From: Anaerolineales bacterium UBA6663
GTDB taxonomy: Bacteria; Chloroflexota; Anaerolineae; Anaerolineales; UBA6663
DNA: 13,746 nt
Reading direction: 5' to 3'
Assembly (NCBI GenBank): GCA_002455335.1
Contig: DKKP01000041.1
Coordinates: 1-13,746, forward strand
A program made the position numbers and the translations under genes. The notes beneath the pieces were generated by a model that made no database searches, had not been told where the DNA came from, and saw only the letters and a program-made list of their open reading frames with translations. Shown piece by piece: positions 5,504 through 12,718 of this stretch (positions within the stretch are counted from its first letter, which is position 1; each line of letters starts with the position of its first letter).

Positions 5504-8500
5504 TCACGGCGTCAGAGCGCTGAGCCCGTCGATGAACTGCTGAACCTCTGGCTTGTTGGCGTCCGGTGCGCCGGTTAGCGCCTGTTGGGCGTACTCAAGG
5601 GCGCGGCCGTTGTCGCCAATCTGCGCGTAGAGCGCCGCGAGCGCGCGCTGGAGCTGCCACTGATTGGCGCCGATGTTCGCCTGCGCGACGATCTCGTATT
5701 GGGCGATGGCTTCGTTGATGCGTTCGAGGTTGACCAACGCCACGGCGAGGCCGAGACGCATCTGGAGCGCGGCAGTCCCCTGGCCCTTATTGCGCTCGAG
5801 CCCGGTTTCGTATGCCGCGATCGCCTGCTCGAACGCGGTTGTCTTGGCCGCACCGTCGCTTGCCTGACCGGCTTCCCAGCTGCGGAAGTCGCCGAGGTGC
5901 AGGTAGGTCTGGTCGAAGGTCGAGTCGATGGCCAGCGAGCGATCGAGCTGCGACTGCGCCGCCGCTGGATCCCCAAGCAGCTGATAGCTGAGCAGACTCC
6001 ATTCGTTCCACAGCCCGGCGTTGTTCGGGCTGAGACGCGTGGCCCGATCGTAGTAATCGTTGGCGATCCGGGCGTGCTCGGATCGTTCGGCGCCGTCGCC
6101 GCTTGTGCGCGCCCACTCACGGTGCAGGCGGGCCAGGTTGGCTGTGTGATCGGTGTTATATGGATTGATCTGCTGGGCGTCGAGCAGCTGGGCCTGAGCC
6201 GTCTCGAGCAGGCTCTGCCGCTGCGTAGCCTCGACCAGGGTCGTCGAACTCAGATAGGCCCGGCCCAGGAACAGGTAGTAGAAATCCTGCGAGGGCGCCA
6301 TCGCGATCACGCGCTCGTATAGCCGTGCCGCCACATCCGGGTAGCCGTCGGTTTCGATCTGCTGCGCGGTTTTGTAAATCACATCCGCCTGGATCACGCG
6401 CAGGTTGAGCGCCACGGCGCCGACCAGGGCCAGCACGGTCGCGCCCGCAGCCATCAACCACGCCCAGCCCGGTGTGCTGCGGGGCGCCGGGGAATCGCTC
6501 CCCAGCGTGAGCGCCCAGAGCCCGCCAATCACCAGGAGCGTGGCGTAGAAGCCCGTCAGCAGCCCGGCGACGACATCGCCAGAGGCGACCAGGTCCTCGA
6601 CAGTCGCGAACCGTGTATTGGCCAGGGCCTCATGCTGACCGGCGAGGATCAGCATCACCACAACCGTCCCGATCGCGGCCAGCCCCGCCACGGTCGGGAT
6701 GACGGCCAACGCCGCGACGTCGGCGCGCCCGGCGCGCGCTTCGAGCACAGCCAGCGTTGCGCCGACCAGCCACGTGAACCCGAACAGCAGAAGCACCCCG
6801 GCGCTCGGCTGCGAGCCATTTTGGATCGCGGTCAGCGCGTTGGCCAGGATCGTGGCGGTGTCTGTCGCGCGGGCCGAATTGGCGATGAAGTCGAACGCCA
6901 GCGTGGACAGGATGACAAGCACCAGGCCGGCGGCGGGGCCGATCAGGTCGAGCGGCAGAATAGCCGGTGTTTGCGCCCGTCCGATCTCGCTTCGGCGCCG
7001 CTTGCGAGCGTTGGGCTCTACGATCTTTGAGTTCACGGCGCCGGCGATTGGGCCGCGTTGCGGCCAGTACCAGCCGAGCACCCAGAGCACGGCCAGGAAG
7101 ATCCAAAAGTGTGTGCGGGTCGAGACGATGGCGATGCCGATATGGATCTCGAAGAAGTGCGCGACGATCGCGCTGAAGAGCGCGATCATGATGATCGCGC
7201 GCCAACTCTCGAGGCTCGCAGTGCGCTCGGCGCCGGCCCGCAGGGCCCAGACCGTCAGGAAGAGCGTCAACCCGCCGAGCAGGCCAAGCGGCAGTCCGAT
7301 GCCGAACAGCGGCCAGCCGAAGAACCCCACGAAGATCGCGGCCCCGATGGCGCCGCCGCCCAACCACAGACCGAGGAAGAGCCGGCTGAAGGTGGTCGTT
7401 TCGATGAGGCCAAGCCATTTGAGCGCGTAATAGAACACGCCAGTGAACAACCCGAGGTAAGCGAGCAGGCCGAGCAGGCCGGTCGTCGCCAGGGCGTCGA
7501 AGGTCTCGTTGTGCGACCGATCGGGCGAGGCGTTACGCGACTCGAGGGTGCCGAGTTCGGGCGGGTAGAACCGGTTATATGCGACGTGCAGGGTCTCGGG
7601 CCCGTAGCCGATCAGCGGACGAATGGCGTTCCAGGGATCAGCGCCCGTGATCGGGTTCTCGAGCGGCTCGTGCGGCGTGATCAACTCGGTCACCCCGGTC
7701 CAGATCAACACACGCACGCGCCCTGTGCCGGATTTGTCTTCGATCTCGGCCGCCATCTGGCACAGTCGGTTGACGCCGCGAACCTCGCAAAGCGGGCTCA
7801 GCGGCCCGTTGGCGACATTCAACACGCCGAGGAAGACGACGCCGGCCAGCCCGAGCCCGACTGCGGTCAGCGCCAGCCAGCGAACGCGGTAGTGCAGGGC
7901 GACTAATATGAAGAAGAAGAACCCGCCGAGCAGCAGGCCGAGCTGCGGGCCGCGGCTTTGCGTGAACCAAATCGCGGCCAGGTCGAGCACGAAGATGAAG
8001 ACGTAAGCCGCGGTGCGGACGATGTTCTCTGCGGCGTCCTCGGCCCGGGTCAGCAGCGCCCGGAACCCGAGCGTCAGGCGGCCAAGCGCGAGCAGGGCAG
8101 CCATGATCAGGTACGCGGCCAGGAAGATCGCGTTGCCCATATGCCCTGTGACGCGCTCGACGGTCTCGCCGCCCCAGGGCAATGGGTCGAGCTGGTTGCG
8201 CTGCAATAGCCCGTACAGCGCGATCGGCAGGCTTGTGACGATCACGGTCGTTACGATCCGTTCGACCTGAGTGCGCGTACGGAGATGCGCGGCAACCGAA
8301 AGCGCGAGCACCAGATACGAGAACGTGGTGAACGTGCCTTGCATTCGCTGATAGGACCCGAAGAGCGAGATCTCGGGCGCGAGCGAGAAGACAGTCGCCA
8401 GCACGACCACGCCGGCGAAGACCACGATCGGCAGCGCCAGCGGCACCCGCCACCAACTGGCCCAGGTCGAGCGCTCGGGCAGCGCCGGGCGTATGTTGGT

Positions 8501-8677
8501 GGCCATGGCGCGGGCCAGCCAGGCTGCCAGGGTCACAAGGGCCAGCGAGCGCACAAGCGCGATTTTGTCGGGCTCGAAAACGCGGGCGCTATACGTATCG
8601 AAGAAGAGCGGGGCCAGGACCAGCGCCAGGAGCCAGCAGGCCTCCAGTACGCCGTCGCTGATTTTTGCCAAACGCAT
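5504..8677 (-). CDS. O-antigen ligase/polymerase-like (Wzy_C family) membrane protein with C-terminal TPR domain
   Basis: A 1057-aa protein from ATG 8677. Residues about 10-535 hold about a dozen hydrophobic segments. A long periplasm-type loop between about 290 and 395 contains I-G-Y-G-P-E (356-361) and R-S-H-N-E-T-F-D (387-394). Upstream is T-Q-S-R-G-P (239-244). These three are signatures of the WaaL/Wzy/PglL fold (PF04932), and R242 and H389 are likely active-site residues. A second membrane block (about 575-760) follows a basic linker (KRRR near 559-562). Residues about 770-1057 are alpha-helical with TPR character (for example A-A-R-L-Y-E-R-V at 783-790 and A-L-E-Y-A-Q-Q-A-L at 1026-1034), probably about six repeats. 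The family transfers lipid-linked glycan to lipid A, to another chain, or to protein. TPR tails are also known among O-oligosaccharyltransferases. An ATG at 8782 would add 35 unlike residues, so it is rejected. It follows the glycosyltransferase run after 208 bp, apparently with its own promoter. Confidence 0.9.
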   Translation of the reverse strand: MRLAKISDGVLEACWLLALVLAPLFFDTYSARVFEPDKIALVRSLALVTLAAWLARAMATNIRPALPERSTWASWWRVPLALPIVVFAGVVVLATVFSLAPEISLFGSYQRMQGTFTTFSYLVLALSVAAHLRTRTQVERIVTTVIVTSLPIALYGLLQRNQLDPLPWGGETVERVTGHMGNAIFLAAYLIMAALLALGRLTLGFRALLTRAEDAAENIVRTAAYVFIFVLDLAAIWFTQSRGPQLGLLLGGFFFFILVALHYRVRWLALTAVGLGLAGVVFLGVLNVANGPLSPLCEVRGVNRLCQMAAEIEDKSGTGRVRVLIWTGVTELITPHEPLENPITGADPWNAIRPLIGYGPETLHVAYNRFYPPELGTLESRNASPDRSHNETFDALATTGLLGLLAYLGLFTGVFYYALKWLGLIETTTFSRLFLGLWLGGGAIGAAIFVGFFGWPLFGIGLPLGLLGGLTLFLTVWALRAGAERTASLESWRAIIMIALFSAIVAHFFEIHIGIAIVSTRTHFWIFLAVLWVLGWYWPQRGPIAGAVNSKIVEPNARKRRRSEIGRAQTPAILPLDLIGPAAGLVLVILSTLAFDFIANSARATDTATILANALTAIQNGSQPSAGVLLLFGFTWLVGATLAVLEARAGRADVAALAVIPTVAGLAAIGTVVVMLILAGQHEALANTRFATVEDLVASGDVVAGLLTGFYATLLVIGGLWALTLGSDSPAPRSTPGWAWLMAAGATVLALVGAVALNLRVIQADVIYKTAQQIETDGYPDVAARLYERVIAMAPSQDFYYLFLGRAYLSSTTLVEATQRQSLLETAQAQLLDAQQINPYNTDHTANLARLHREWARTSGDGAERSEHARIANDYYDRATRLSPNNAGLWNEWSLLSYQLLGDPAAAQSQLDRSLAIDSTFDQTYLHLGDFRSWEAGQASDGAAKTTAFEQAIAAYETGLERNKGQGTAALQMRLGLAVALVNLERINEAIAQYEIVAQANIGANQWQLQRALAALYAQIGDNGRALEYAQQALTGAPDANKPEVQQFIDGLSALTP

Positions 8678-8683
8678 GCGGCG

Positions 8684-8689
8684 AGGATA
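8684..8689 (-). promoter_or_regulatory. TATCCT -10-like box directly before the Wzy-TPR start
   Basis: TATCCT, 6 nt (CGCCGC), then ATG 8677, with no Shine-Dalgarno sequence in the gap. This implies a leaderless transcript. No recognisable -35 hexamer lies 17 nt upstream. Confidence 0.45.
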
Positions 8690-8740
8690 CCACGGGACCT
8701 CCCTGTGCGCGCACGGGCAGGTCGGCAGCCGGGGATTCTT

Positions 8741-8825
8741 GCCGCGGATTGCGCAGATGACGCGGAAGGAACCGAATGGCACACCCTCCGCTGTTCACCC
8801 GGCCGACATCCGCGCACATCCGCAG
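8741..8825. repeat. Imperfect long inverted repeat in the ACT/Wzy intergenic region
   Basis: The left arm around 8741-8763 (GCCGCGGATTGCGCAGATG...) is the reverse complement, with a few mismatches and one gap, of the right arm around 8803-8825 (...CATCCGCGCACATCCGCAGC). A 39-nt spacer separates the arms. It lies downstream of the ACT gene and upstream of the Wzy gene, so it could fold as a 3' hairpin of the glycosyltransferase transcript. The GCGGAT-xGCGC-GATG unit looks like a dispersed intergenic repeat. The other bases in 8678-8885 show nothing else beyond the Wzy promoter box. Confidence 0.5.
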
Positions 8826-8885
8826 CAAAGGCGAACTGACAATGCATGTGTGCACGCCCAGCCGGCCCTCAGATCTCGACGTTTG

Positions 8886-9314
8886 TCACAAGTCGTTCGT
8901 CGGGCCGCCCGGCCGACCGAAACTTGCCAGGACCTCGAGCGCGCGATCGCGCTGCGCCCATGGGACGAAGAGATGATCGTGGTAATAGCCGGCCACCGGG
9001 TTTAGGCTGAGCCCGGCCCGCGCCAGCCGCGCACTGAGCGCCGCGATCATGCCGACCGCGGTCAGCGCCGAATGGACGGTTAACGTGATGCACGCCCAGG
9101 TACCGTCATGGGCGAGCCCGGCCTCATCGGCGGCTCGCGCGGGCAGGATGACTGTGACGCCCTCGACCTCGCGGAACAAACCGAGCGCCGTCGGCCAAAG
9201 GATCGCCGCGTGGTCGGGTGTCGTGGAGCAGAACGCGTACGGGTCGGGCAAAAGGTCTGGACGCAACGCCCTCAGGAGTCGGTCGAGGTCGGTTTCACCT
9301 GTGGATGGGCTCAT
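8886..9314 (-). CDS. ACT-domain protein of the COG3602 type
   Basis: A 142-aa protein. Residues about 10-58 (LDRLLRALRPDLLPDPYAFC...LFREVEGVTVIL) and about 72-132 (WACITLTVHSALTAVGMIAAL...HDHLFVPWAQRDRALEVL) match the two-part layout of small ACT-like proteins annotated as COG3602/DUF2241. The hallmarks are F-R-E-x-E-G, T-L-T-V-H-S-x-L-x-A-V-G and Y-H-D-H-L-F-V-P (111-118). ACT folds bind amino acids or other small ligands and often regulate enzymes; no catalytic residues are expected and the ligand here is unknown. ATG 9314 is chosen because GGAGG lies 8 nt upstream and the conserved region begins soon after. It overlaps the end of the upstream glycosyltransferase gene by 20 nt, so the two are co-transcribed and probably translationally coupled. 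Why an amino-acid sensor sits in a glycan operon is unclear; it may simply be carried along. Confidence 0.88.
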   Translation of the reverse strand: MSPSTGETDLDRLLRALRPDLLPDPYAFCSTTPDHAAILWPTALGLFREVEGVTVILPARAADEAGLAHDGTWACITLTVHSALTAVGMIAALSARLARAGLSLNPVAGYYHDHLFVPWAQRDRALEVLASFGRPGGPTNDL

Positions 9315-10431
9315 GGATCGATCCTCCGCCACCGGACACGACGCCGGCATAGACGGCGCGGACATCGCCGAGCATGCGGGCCGTGGTGAAGTGTTCGAGC
9401 GCGCGGTCTCGGCCGGCCTGGCCCAGACGCCGTCGCAGCTCGGGCTCAGCGGCGAGGCGGTCGATGGTCGTGGCCAAGGCGTCGGGCGAGCGCGGTTCGA
9501 CGACGCGGCCGGTGACACCATCCTGAACGACGAAGCTCGTCCCAGTGCCGAGCTCTGTCGTTATGCACGGCAGGCCGCTGAGCATGGCCTCCACAAGCAC
9601 CTGGCCGAAAGCCTCGGCCGCGCTGACCGCCGGCAGGACGAAAAGGTCGTGGCTCTGGTAGAGCGCCGGCAGTGCCTCGTCGGCGATGCGGCCCAGAAAG
9701 GAGACTCGTTCGCTCAGGCCGAGCTGCCGGCTCAGCGCCCGCAGTCGTTCCAGCTCGGGACCCGCGCCGGCAACCGTCAGCGACACGGCGCGCGTGACCA
9801 ACGGCAGCGCCTGGAGGAGGACGTCGACGCCCTTGTAGTGTCTGAGCATCCCGGTGAACAGGATCCGCAGCGGCGAGCCCGGCACGTTCGTTGAGCTCGC
9901 GGTTGGCCTGAAGCGCTCCGGGTCGCTGCCAAGCGGTACGATCGCGATCCGCGGATCGTTCGGCCTGACCCAACGCGAACGCTGCGCCGCCTGCGGGCTG
10001 GTCAGCAACACGGCGCGCGCGCCGCCAACCACACGTCGAAACAAGGGTGCATAGGCGGCCAGGATCAGGCGCTGTACAGGTCGGGTCGGGTCGGCATGCA
10101 GGGTGATCACATACGGCGCGTTGCGTCGCCCGAGCACGGCGACTTCTGCAACAGGGTAGGGCGCGTGCAGGTGAATCAGATCCACCCTGGCGCTGCGGGC
10201 ACTCTGGATCAGCGCCGGGCTGAGCGGCGTGGAGGCGAGGGTGCCAAGGCTCGGCGCGCGCTCGACGTCGACGCCGTTCACGCGCTCCGACAATGGGGCG
10301 CCGGGCCGCGTGGTGACGAGCACACGCACCTGATGGCCTTCAGCTGCCTGAGCTTCGGCCAGGGCCCGGATGTGGTTTTCGATGCCGCCCAGGACCGGGG
10401 CATAGGCCTTGTAGAGATGCAGGATCCGCAT
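9295..10431 (-). CDS. GT4-family glycosyltransferase (GT-B fold)
   Basis: A 378-aa soluble protein. The N-terminal acceptor domain opens with M-R-I-L-H-L-Y and a glycine-rich loop, P-V-L-G-G-I-E-N-H (12-20). The C-terminal donor domain has F-T-G-M-L-R-H-Y-K-G (192-201; R197 and K200 would contact the nucleotide-sugar phosphates), A-G-A-G-P-E (221-226), and the E-x7-E motif E273...E281 in A-E-A-F-G-Q-V-L-V-E. This is the retaining GT4 arrangement; the sugar and linkage cannot be read from sequence. It differs from the other three transferases here, which carry E-G-F-G-x-P, so it probably adds a different sugar. ATG 10431 is chosen because it lies 5 nt after the upstream stop codon and starts the fold correctly; no good Shine-Dalgarno sequence is seen, so translation is probably coupled. 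It overlaps the ACT gene downstream by 20 nt. Confidence 0.93.
   Translation of the reverse strand: MRILHLYKAYAPVLGGIENHIRALAEAQAAEGHQVRVLVTTRPGAPLSERVNGVDVERAPSLGTLASTPLSPALIQSARSARVDLIHLHAPYPVAEVAVLGRRNAPYVITLHADPTRPVQRLILAAYAPLFRRVVGGARAVLLTSPQAAQRSRWVRPNDPRIAIVPLGSDPERFRPTASSTNVPGSPLRILFTGMLRHYKGVDVLLQALPLVTRAVSLTVAGAGPELERLRALSRQLGLSERVSFLGRIADEALPALYQSHDLFVLPAVSAAEAFGQVLVEAMLSGLPCITTELGTGTSFVVQDGVTGRVVEPRSPDALATTIDRLAAEPELRRRLGQAGRDRALEHFTTARMLGDVRAVYAGVVSGGGGSIHEPIHR
9323..9327 (-). promoter_or_regulatory. Ribosome-binding site of the ACT-domain gene
   Basis: GGAGG on the minus strand, 8 nt before ATG 9314 and inside the 3' end of the upstream glycosyltransferase gene. It decides the start codon of the ACT gene. 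Confidence 0.6.
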
Positions 10432-10436
10432 GGCGT

Positions 10437-11525
10437 TCAGGGCGCACAGACCTGGGCGTAGAGGTTGAGCATGCGCTCGGCCGCCCTGTCCCACGTGAAA
10501 TAGCGCGCCCGTTTCAGCCCGCGCTCCGCCACTGCCTGACGCAAGGGCGTGTCGTCGAGCACCTGACGCAACGTGGCGGCCATGGCCTCGCTGTCGTTGG
10601 GGTCGAAGTACACGGCGCCGTTCTGAGTCACCTCGCGCAACACCGGGATGTCCGAGCACACGACAGGCGCGCCGCAGCCCATCGCCTCGAGCACCGGAAA
10701 GCCGAATCCTTCGGCCAGTGCGGGATGCACGTACCAGTGCGCGCCGCCGTATAACGCCGGCAAGAGATCGTCGGGGACGCGGCCAAGCAGTCGGACGCGC
10801 GAGCCCAACTGCGCCGCTGCAGCCCTGACCTCGAGGTAGCGCGAATCCTGCGGCCCGCAGATCAGCAGCGGCGGCGCATCGACGGGGAGTCGGGCATAGG
10901 CCTGCACCAGCGCCACAAGGTTCTTGTGGGGCTTGTTGATCCCGACCGAGAGCAGATACTGTCCCGGCAGATTGAGTTTCTGGCGCGCGTTGCGGAGGTC
11001 CTCGGGCTCGGGCGGTGCGAAACGCGACGTCAGCCCGGGCGCGACCGTGACGATCCGTTCGTCGCGCAGGCCAAACCGTTCGATGAAGGCCTGGCGTGAG
11101 GCGTCGCTCAGGGTGACGATGCGTCGTGCGGACATGAATGCCAGTCGATGCGCCAGCGCATACGCGGTTTGCTGGCTGCGCGGCGTCCCGCTGGCCGGGT
11201 GCAGCGGGATCAGGTCAAACGCCGTCACGACGGTCGGCAACCCAGGCATGTAGGGCATGAGGTAGAACGGCGAGTGGTAGACCAGGGCATTGAGCCCGCG
11301 CAAACGCGATGGCAGCGCCCACTGCTGCGCGACACTGCGCGGGGCATGGGGCACCGAAACGCGTCGGGCCGGCAACGACCACAACTCGCGCTCGAGCCCA
11401 CTCTGCAGCGGATTGACGATCAACGCGAGCTCGGTGACTGGCGCCAACGCGCGCGCGAGCTCACGCGTATAGCGTCCGACACCCGGGTAGTGTGGCGTCG
11501 CCGTGCGCGCATCGAGGACGATCAT
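10437..11525 (-). CDS. GT4-family glycosyltransferase, mannosyltransferase-like
   Basis: A 362-aa protein without membrane segments. The N-terminus has G-V-G-R-Y-T-R-E-L (15-23), the acceptor-side loop typical of WbaZ/WbdB-like mannosyltransferases. The donor domain contains S-V-G-I-N-K-P-H-K-N (193-202), a variant of the G-T-L-E-P-R-K-N motif of its neighbours, then L-G-R-V-P-D-D-L-L-P (247-256) and the E-x7-E motif E272...E280 in A-E-G-F-G-F-P-V-L-E. The product is a retaining sugar transfer from a nucleotide donor, often GDP-mannose in this subgroup, but the donor is not proven. A TATACT box 6 nt before ATG 11525 suggests that this gene starts a separate leaderless transcription unit (this gene, the next GT and the ACT gene), although it lies only 47 bp from the preceding gene. 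The stop TGA is 5 nt before the next ATG. Confidence 0.93.
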   Translation of the reverse strand: MIVLDARTATPHYPGVGRYTRELARALAPVTELALIVNPLQSGLERELWSLPARRVSVPHAPRSVAQQWALPSRLRGLNALVYHSPFYLMPYMPGLPTVVTAFDLIPLHPASGTPRSQQTAYALAHRLAFMSARRIVTLSDASRQAFIERFGLRDERIVTVAPGLTSRFAPPEPEDLRNARQKLNLPGQYLLSVGINKPHKNLVALVQAYARLPVDAPPLLICGPQDSRYLEVRAAAAQLGSRVRLLGRVPDDLLPALYGGAHWYVHPALAEGFGFPVLEAMGCGAPVVCSDIPVLREVTQNGAVYFDPNDSEAMAATLRQVLDDTPLRQAVAERGLKRARYFTWDRAAERMLNLYAQVCAP

Positions 11526-11531
11526 GAAGCA

Positions 11532-11537
11532 AGTATA
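11532..11537 (-). promoter_or_regulatory. TATACT -10-like box directly before a glycosyltransferase start
   Basis: TATACT (five of six consensus matches), 6 nt (TGCTTC), then ATG 11525. The box is embedded in a small direct repeat, CTTGC-TATA-CTTGC. There is no Shine-Dalgarno sequence. It is the strongest of the three 6-nt-spaced TANNNT boxes and implies an internal promoter within the glycosyltransferase run. Confidence 0.5.
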
Positions 11538-11572
11538 GCAAGCGAAGAGCGAGGGCCGTGGGCCGAAGGAGG

Positions 11573-12718
11573 CTACTCCCCCTTCGCTTCTCGCGCCTTG
11601 CCCTTCGCCATCAGCGTTTCATACACGGCCAGGGTCTGTCGCGCCGCCGCCTCCCAGGTGAACGTCTGGGCACGGGCGAGGCCGCGGGCCGAGAGGTTGG
11701 CGCGTAGGGTCGGTTCGGTGAGCACACGGCGCAGCGCTACGGCCCAGGCGTCGACAGCGCTCGGCGGGAGGAGCAGCCCCGCGTCGCCCACGATCTCGGG
11801 CAGGCTGGCGGCGTCGGAGACGATCACGGGCGCGCCGCAGGCCATGGCCTCGAGCGGTGGGAGCCCGAAACCCTCGAACACCGATGGAAAGGCGAAGACG
11901 TCGGCCAGGCTGAGGAGCGTCGGCAGGTCGTCGTCGGGCACGTAGCCCGTGAACGTCAGGCGCTGTTCGAGCCCCGAGGCGCGCACCTCCTCCAAAAAGG
12001 GCTCATACAGCCAGCCCTTGCCTCCCGCGATCACGAGCCCGACCTCAGGCAACTCGCTCGCGATCGCGCCAAAGGCGCGGAGCAGGGTGCTGAGGTTCTT
12101 GCGCGGTTCGAGGGTGCCGACGTAGAGCACGAAACGCTCAGGGAGTCTCAGACGCGTTCGCAGTTCGGCCCGTGTGTCGAGATCGAGCACGGGTCGAAAC
12201 CGGGGCTCGACGCCTTCGAGGATCACGCTGACCTTTTCAGACGGCAGCCGATAATGGCGCAGCGCATCCTGTCGCGTGAATTCGGAGACGCAGATGATAT
12301 GGTCGGCGCGCGCGAGGAAGCGGGGCATCATCCAGCGCAGGTAGAGCCGGTTCTGCAGCAGGTGGTGCTCAGGGAAGTGGAGATACGCGGCGTCGTGCAG
12401 CGTAAACACGCTCCGTGCGCCAGGGATGACTGGCAGCAGGTGCTCGGTCGCGTGGAACAACCTGACGCCGTCGAGCGCCGCGATGCGGGGCGCGCCAACG
12501 TAGGTGAGCGCGGCACGCAGCCGCCAGGGCTTACGCTGCAGGCCGGCGGTCACCAACGGCAGGGAGTCAAGCGGCGGCTTGAGCGCGCCGTCCCGCCGAT
12601 CGTTGATGAATGCCGTCAACGGGACGCCGAGCGCCAGCAGCGCCTCGGCCAGACGGGCCGCGTACCGCCCGAGCCCGGCCCGCTCATGCGCGGCTGCGGA
12701 GAGATCAAAGCAGGTCAT
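11573..12718 (-). CDS. GT4-family glycosyltransferase
   Basis: A 381-aa cytosolic protein of GT-B fold. Acceptor-domain features are A-G-L-G-R-Y-A-A-R-L (14-23) and F-T-L-H-D-A-A-Y (105-112). Donor-domain features are V-G-T-L-E-P-R-K-N (200-208), A-G-G-K-G-W-L-Y (231-238), T-G-Y-V-P-D-D-D-L-P (257-266) and the E-x7-E motif E282...E290 in F-E-G-F-G-L-P-P-L-E. Donor sugar unknown; mannose, rhamnose or related sugars are common for this subgroup. ATG 12718 is chosen: it overlaps the upstream gene's end by 14 nt, has GAGG about 9 nt upstream, and M-T-C-F-D-L begins the fold. An earlier ATG at 12871 would extend deep into the neighbour. The last 11 residues (A-K-G-K-A-R-E-A-K-G-E) are a charged low-complexity tail encoded by GAAG-rich DNA that continues past the TAG stop. 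It is closely similar to the gene at 12705-13746. Confidence 0.93.
   Translation of the reverse strand: MTCFDLSAAAHERAGLGRYAARLAEALLALGVPLTAFINDRRDGALKPPLDSLPLVTAGLQRKPWRLRAALTYVGAPRIAALDGVRLFHATEHLLPVIPGARSVFTLHDAAYLHFPEHHLLQNRLYLRWMMPRFLARADHIICVSEFTRQDALRHYRLPSEKVSVILEGVEPRFRPVLDLDTRAELRTRLRLPERFVLYVGTLEPRKNLSTLLRAFGAIASELPEVGLVIAGGKGWLYEPFLEEVRASGLEQRLTFTGYVPDDDLPTLLSLADVFAFPSVFEGFGLPPLEAMACGAPVIVSDAASLPEIVGDAGLLLPPSAVDAWAVALRRVLTEPTLRANLSARGLARAQTFTWEAAARQTLAVYETLMAKGKAREAKGE

Noticed and set aside
7058..7906. Long plus-strand reading frame opposite the Wzy-TPR gene
   Set aside because: Translation is a low-complexity, Arg/Glu/Pro-rich shadow of a clear membrane-protein gene; such frames are common in GC-rich DNA.
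8678..8782. Extended N-terminus (ATG 8782) of the Wzy-TPR protein
   Set aside because: The added 35 residues look like translated intergenic DNA and cross part of the inverted-repeat element; MRLAKIS at 8677 directly precedes the first membrane segment.
9049..9894. 281-codon plus-strand frame opposite the ACT and GT4 genes
   Set aside because: It spans two well-supported opposite-strand genes and has no recognisable domain or start signal.
11526..11600. Possible low-complexity GAAG-rich repeat array at a GT4 gene end
   Set aside because: The units (GCGAAGGG, GCGAAGAG) are few and irregular; it is best described as a charged C-terminal tail and a short spacer.
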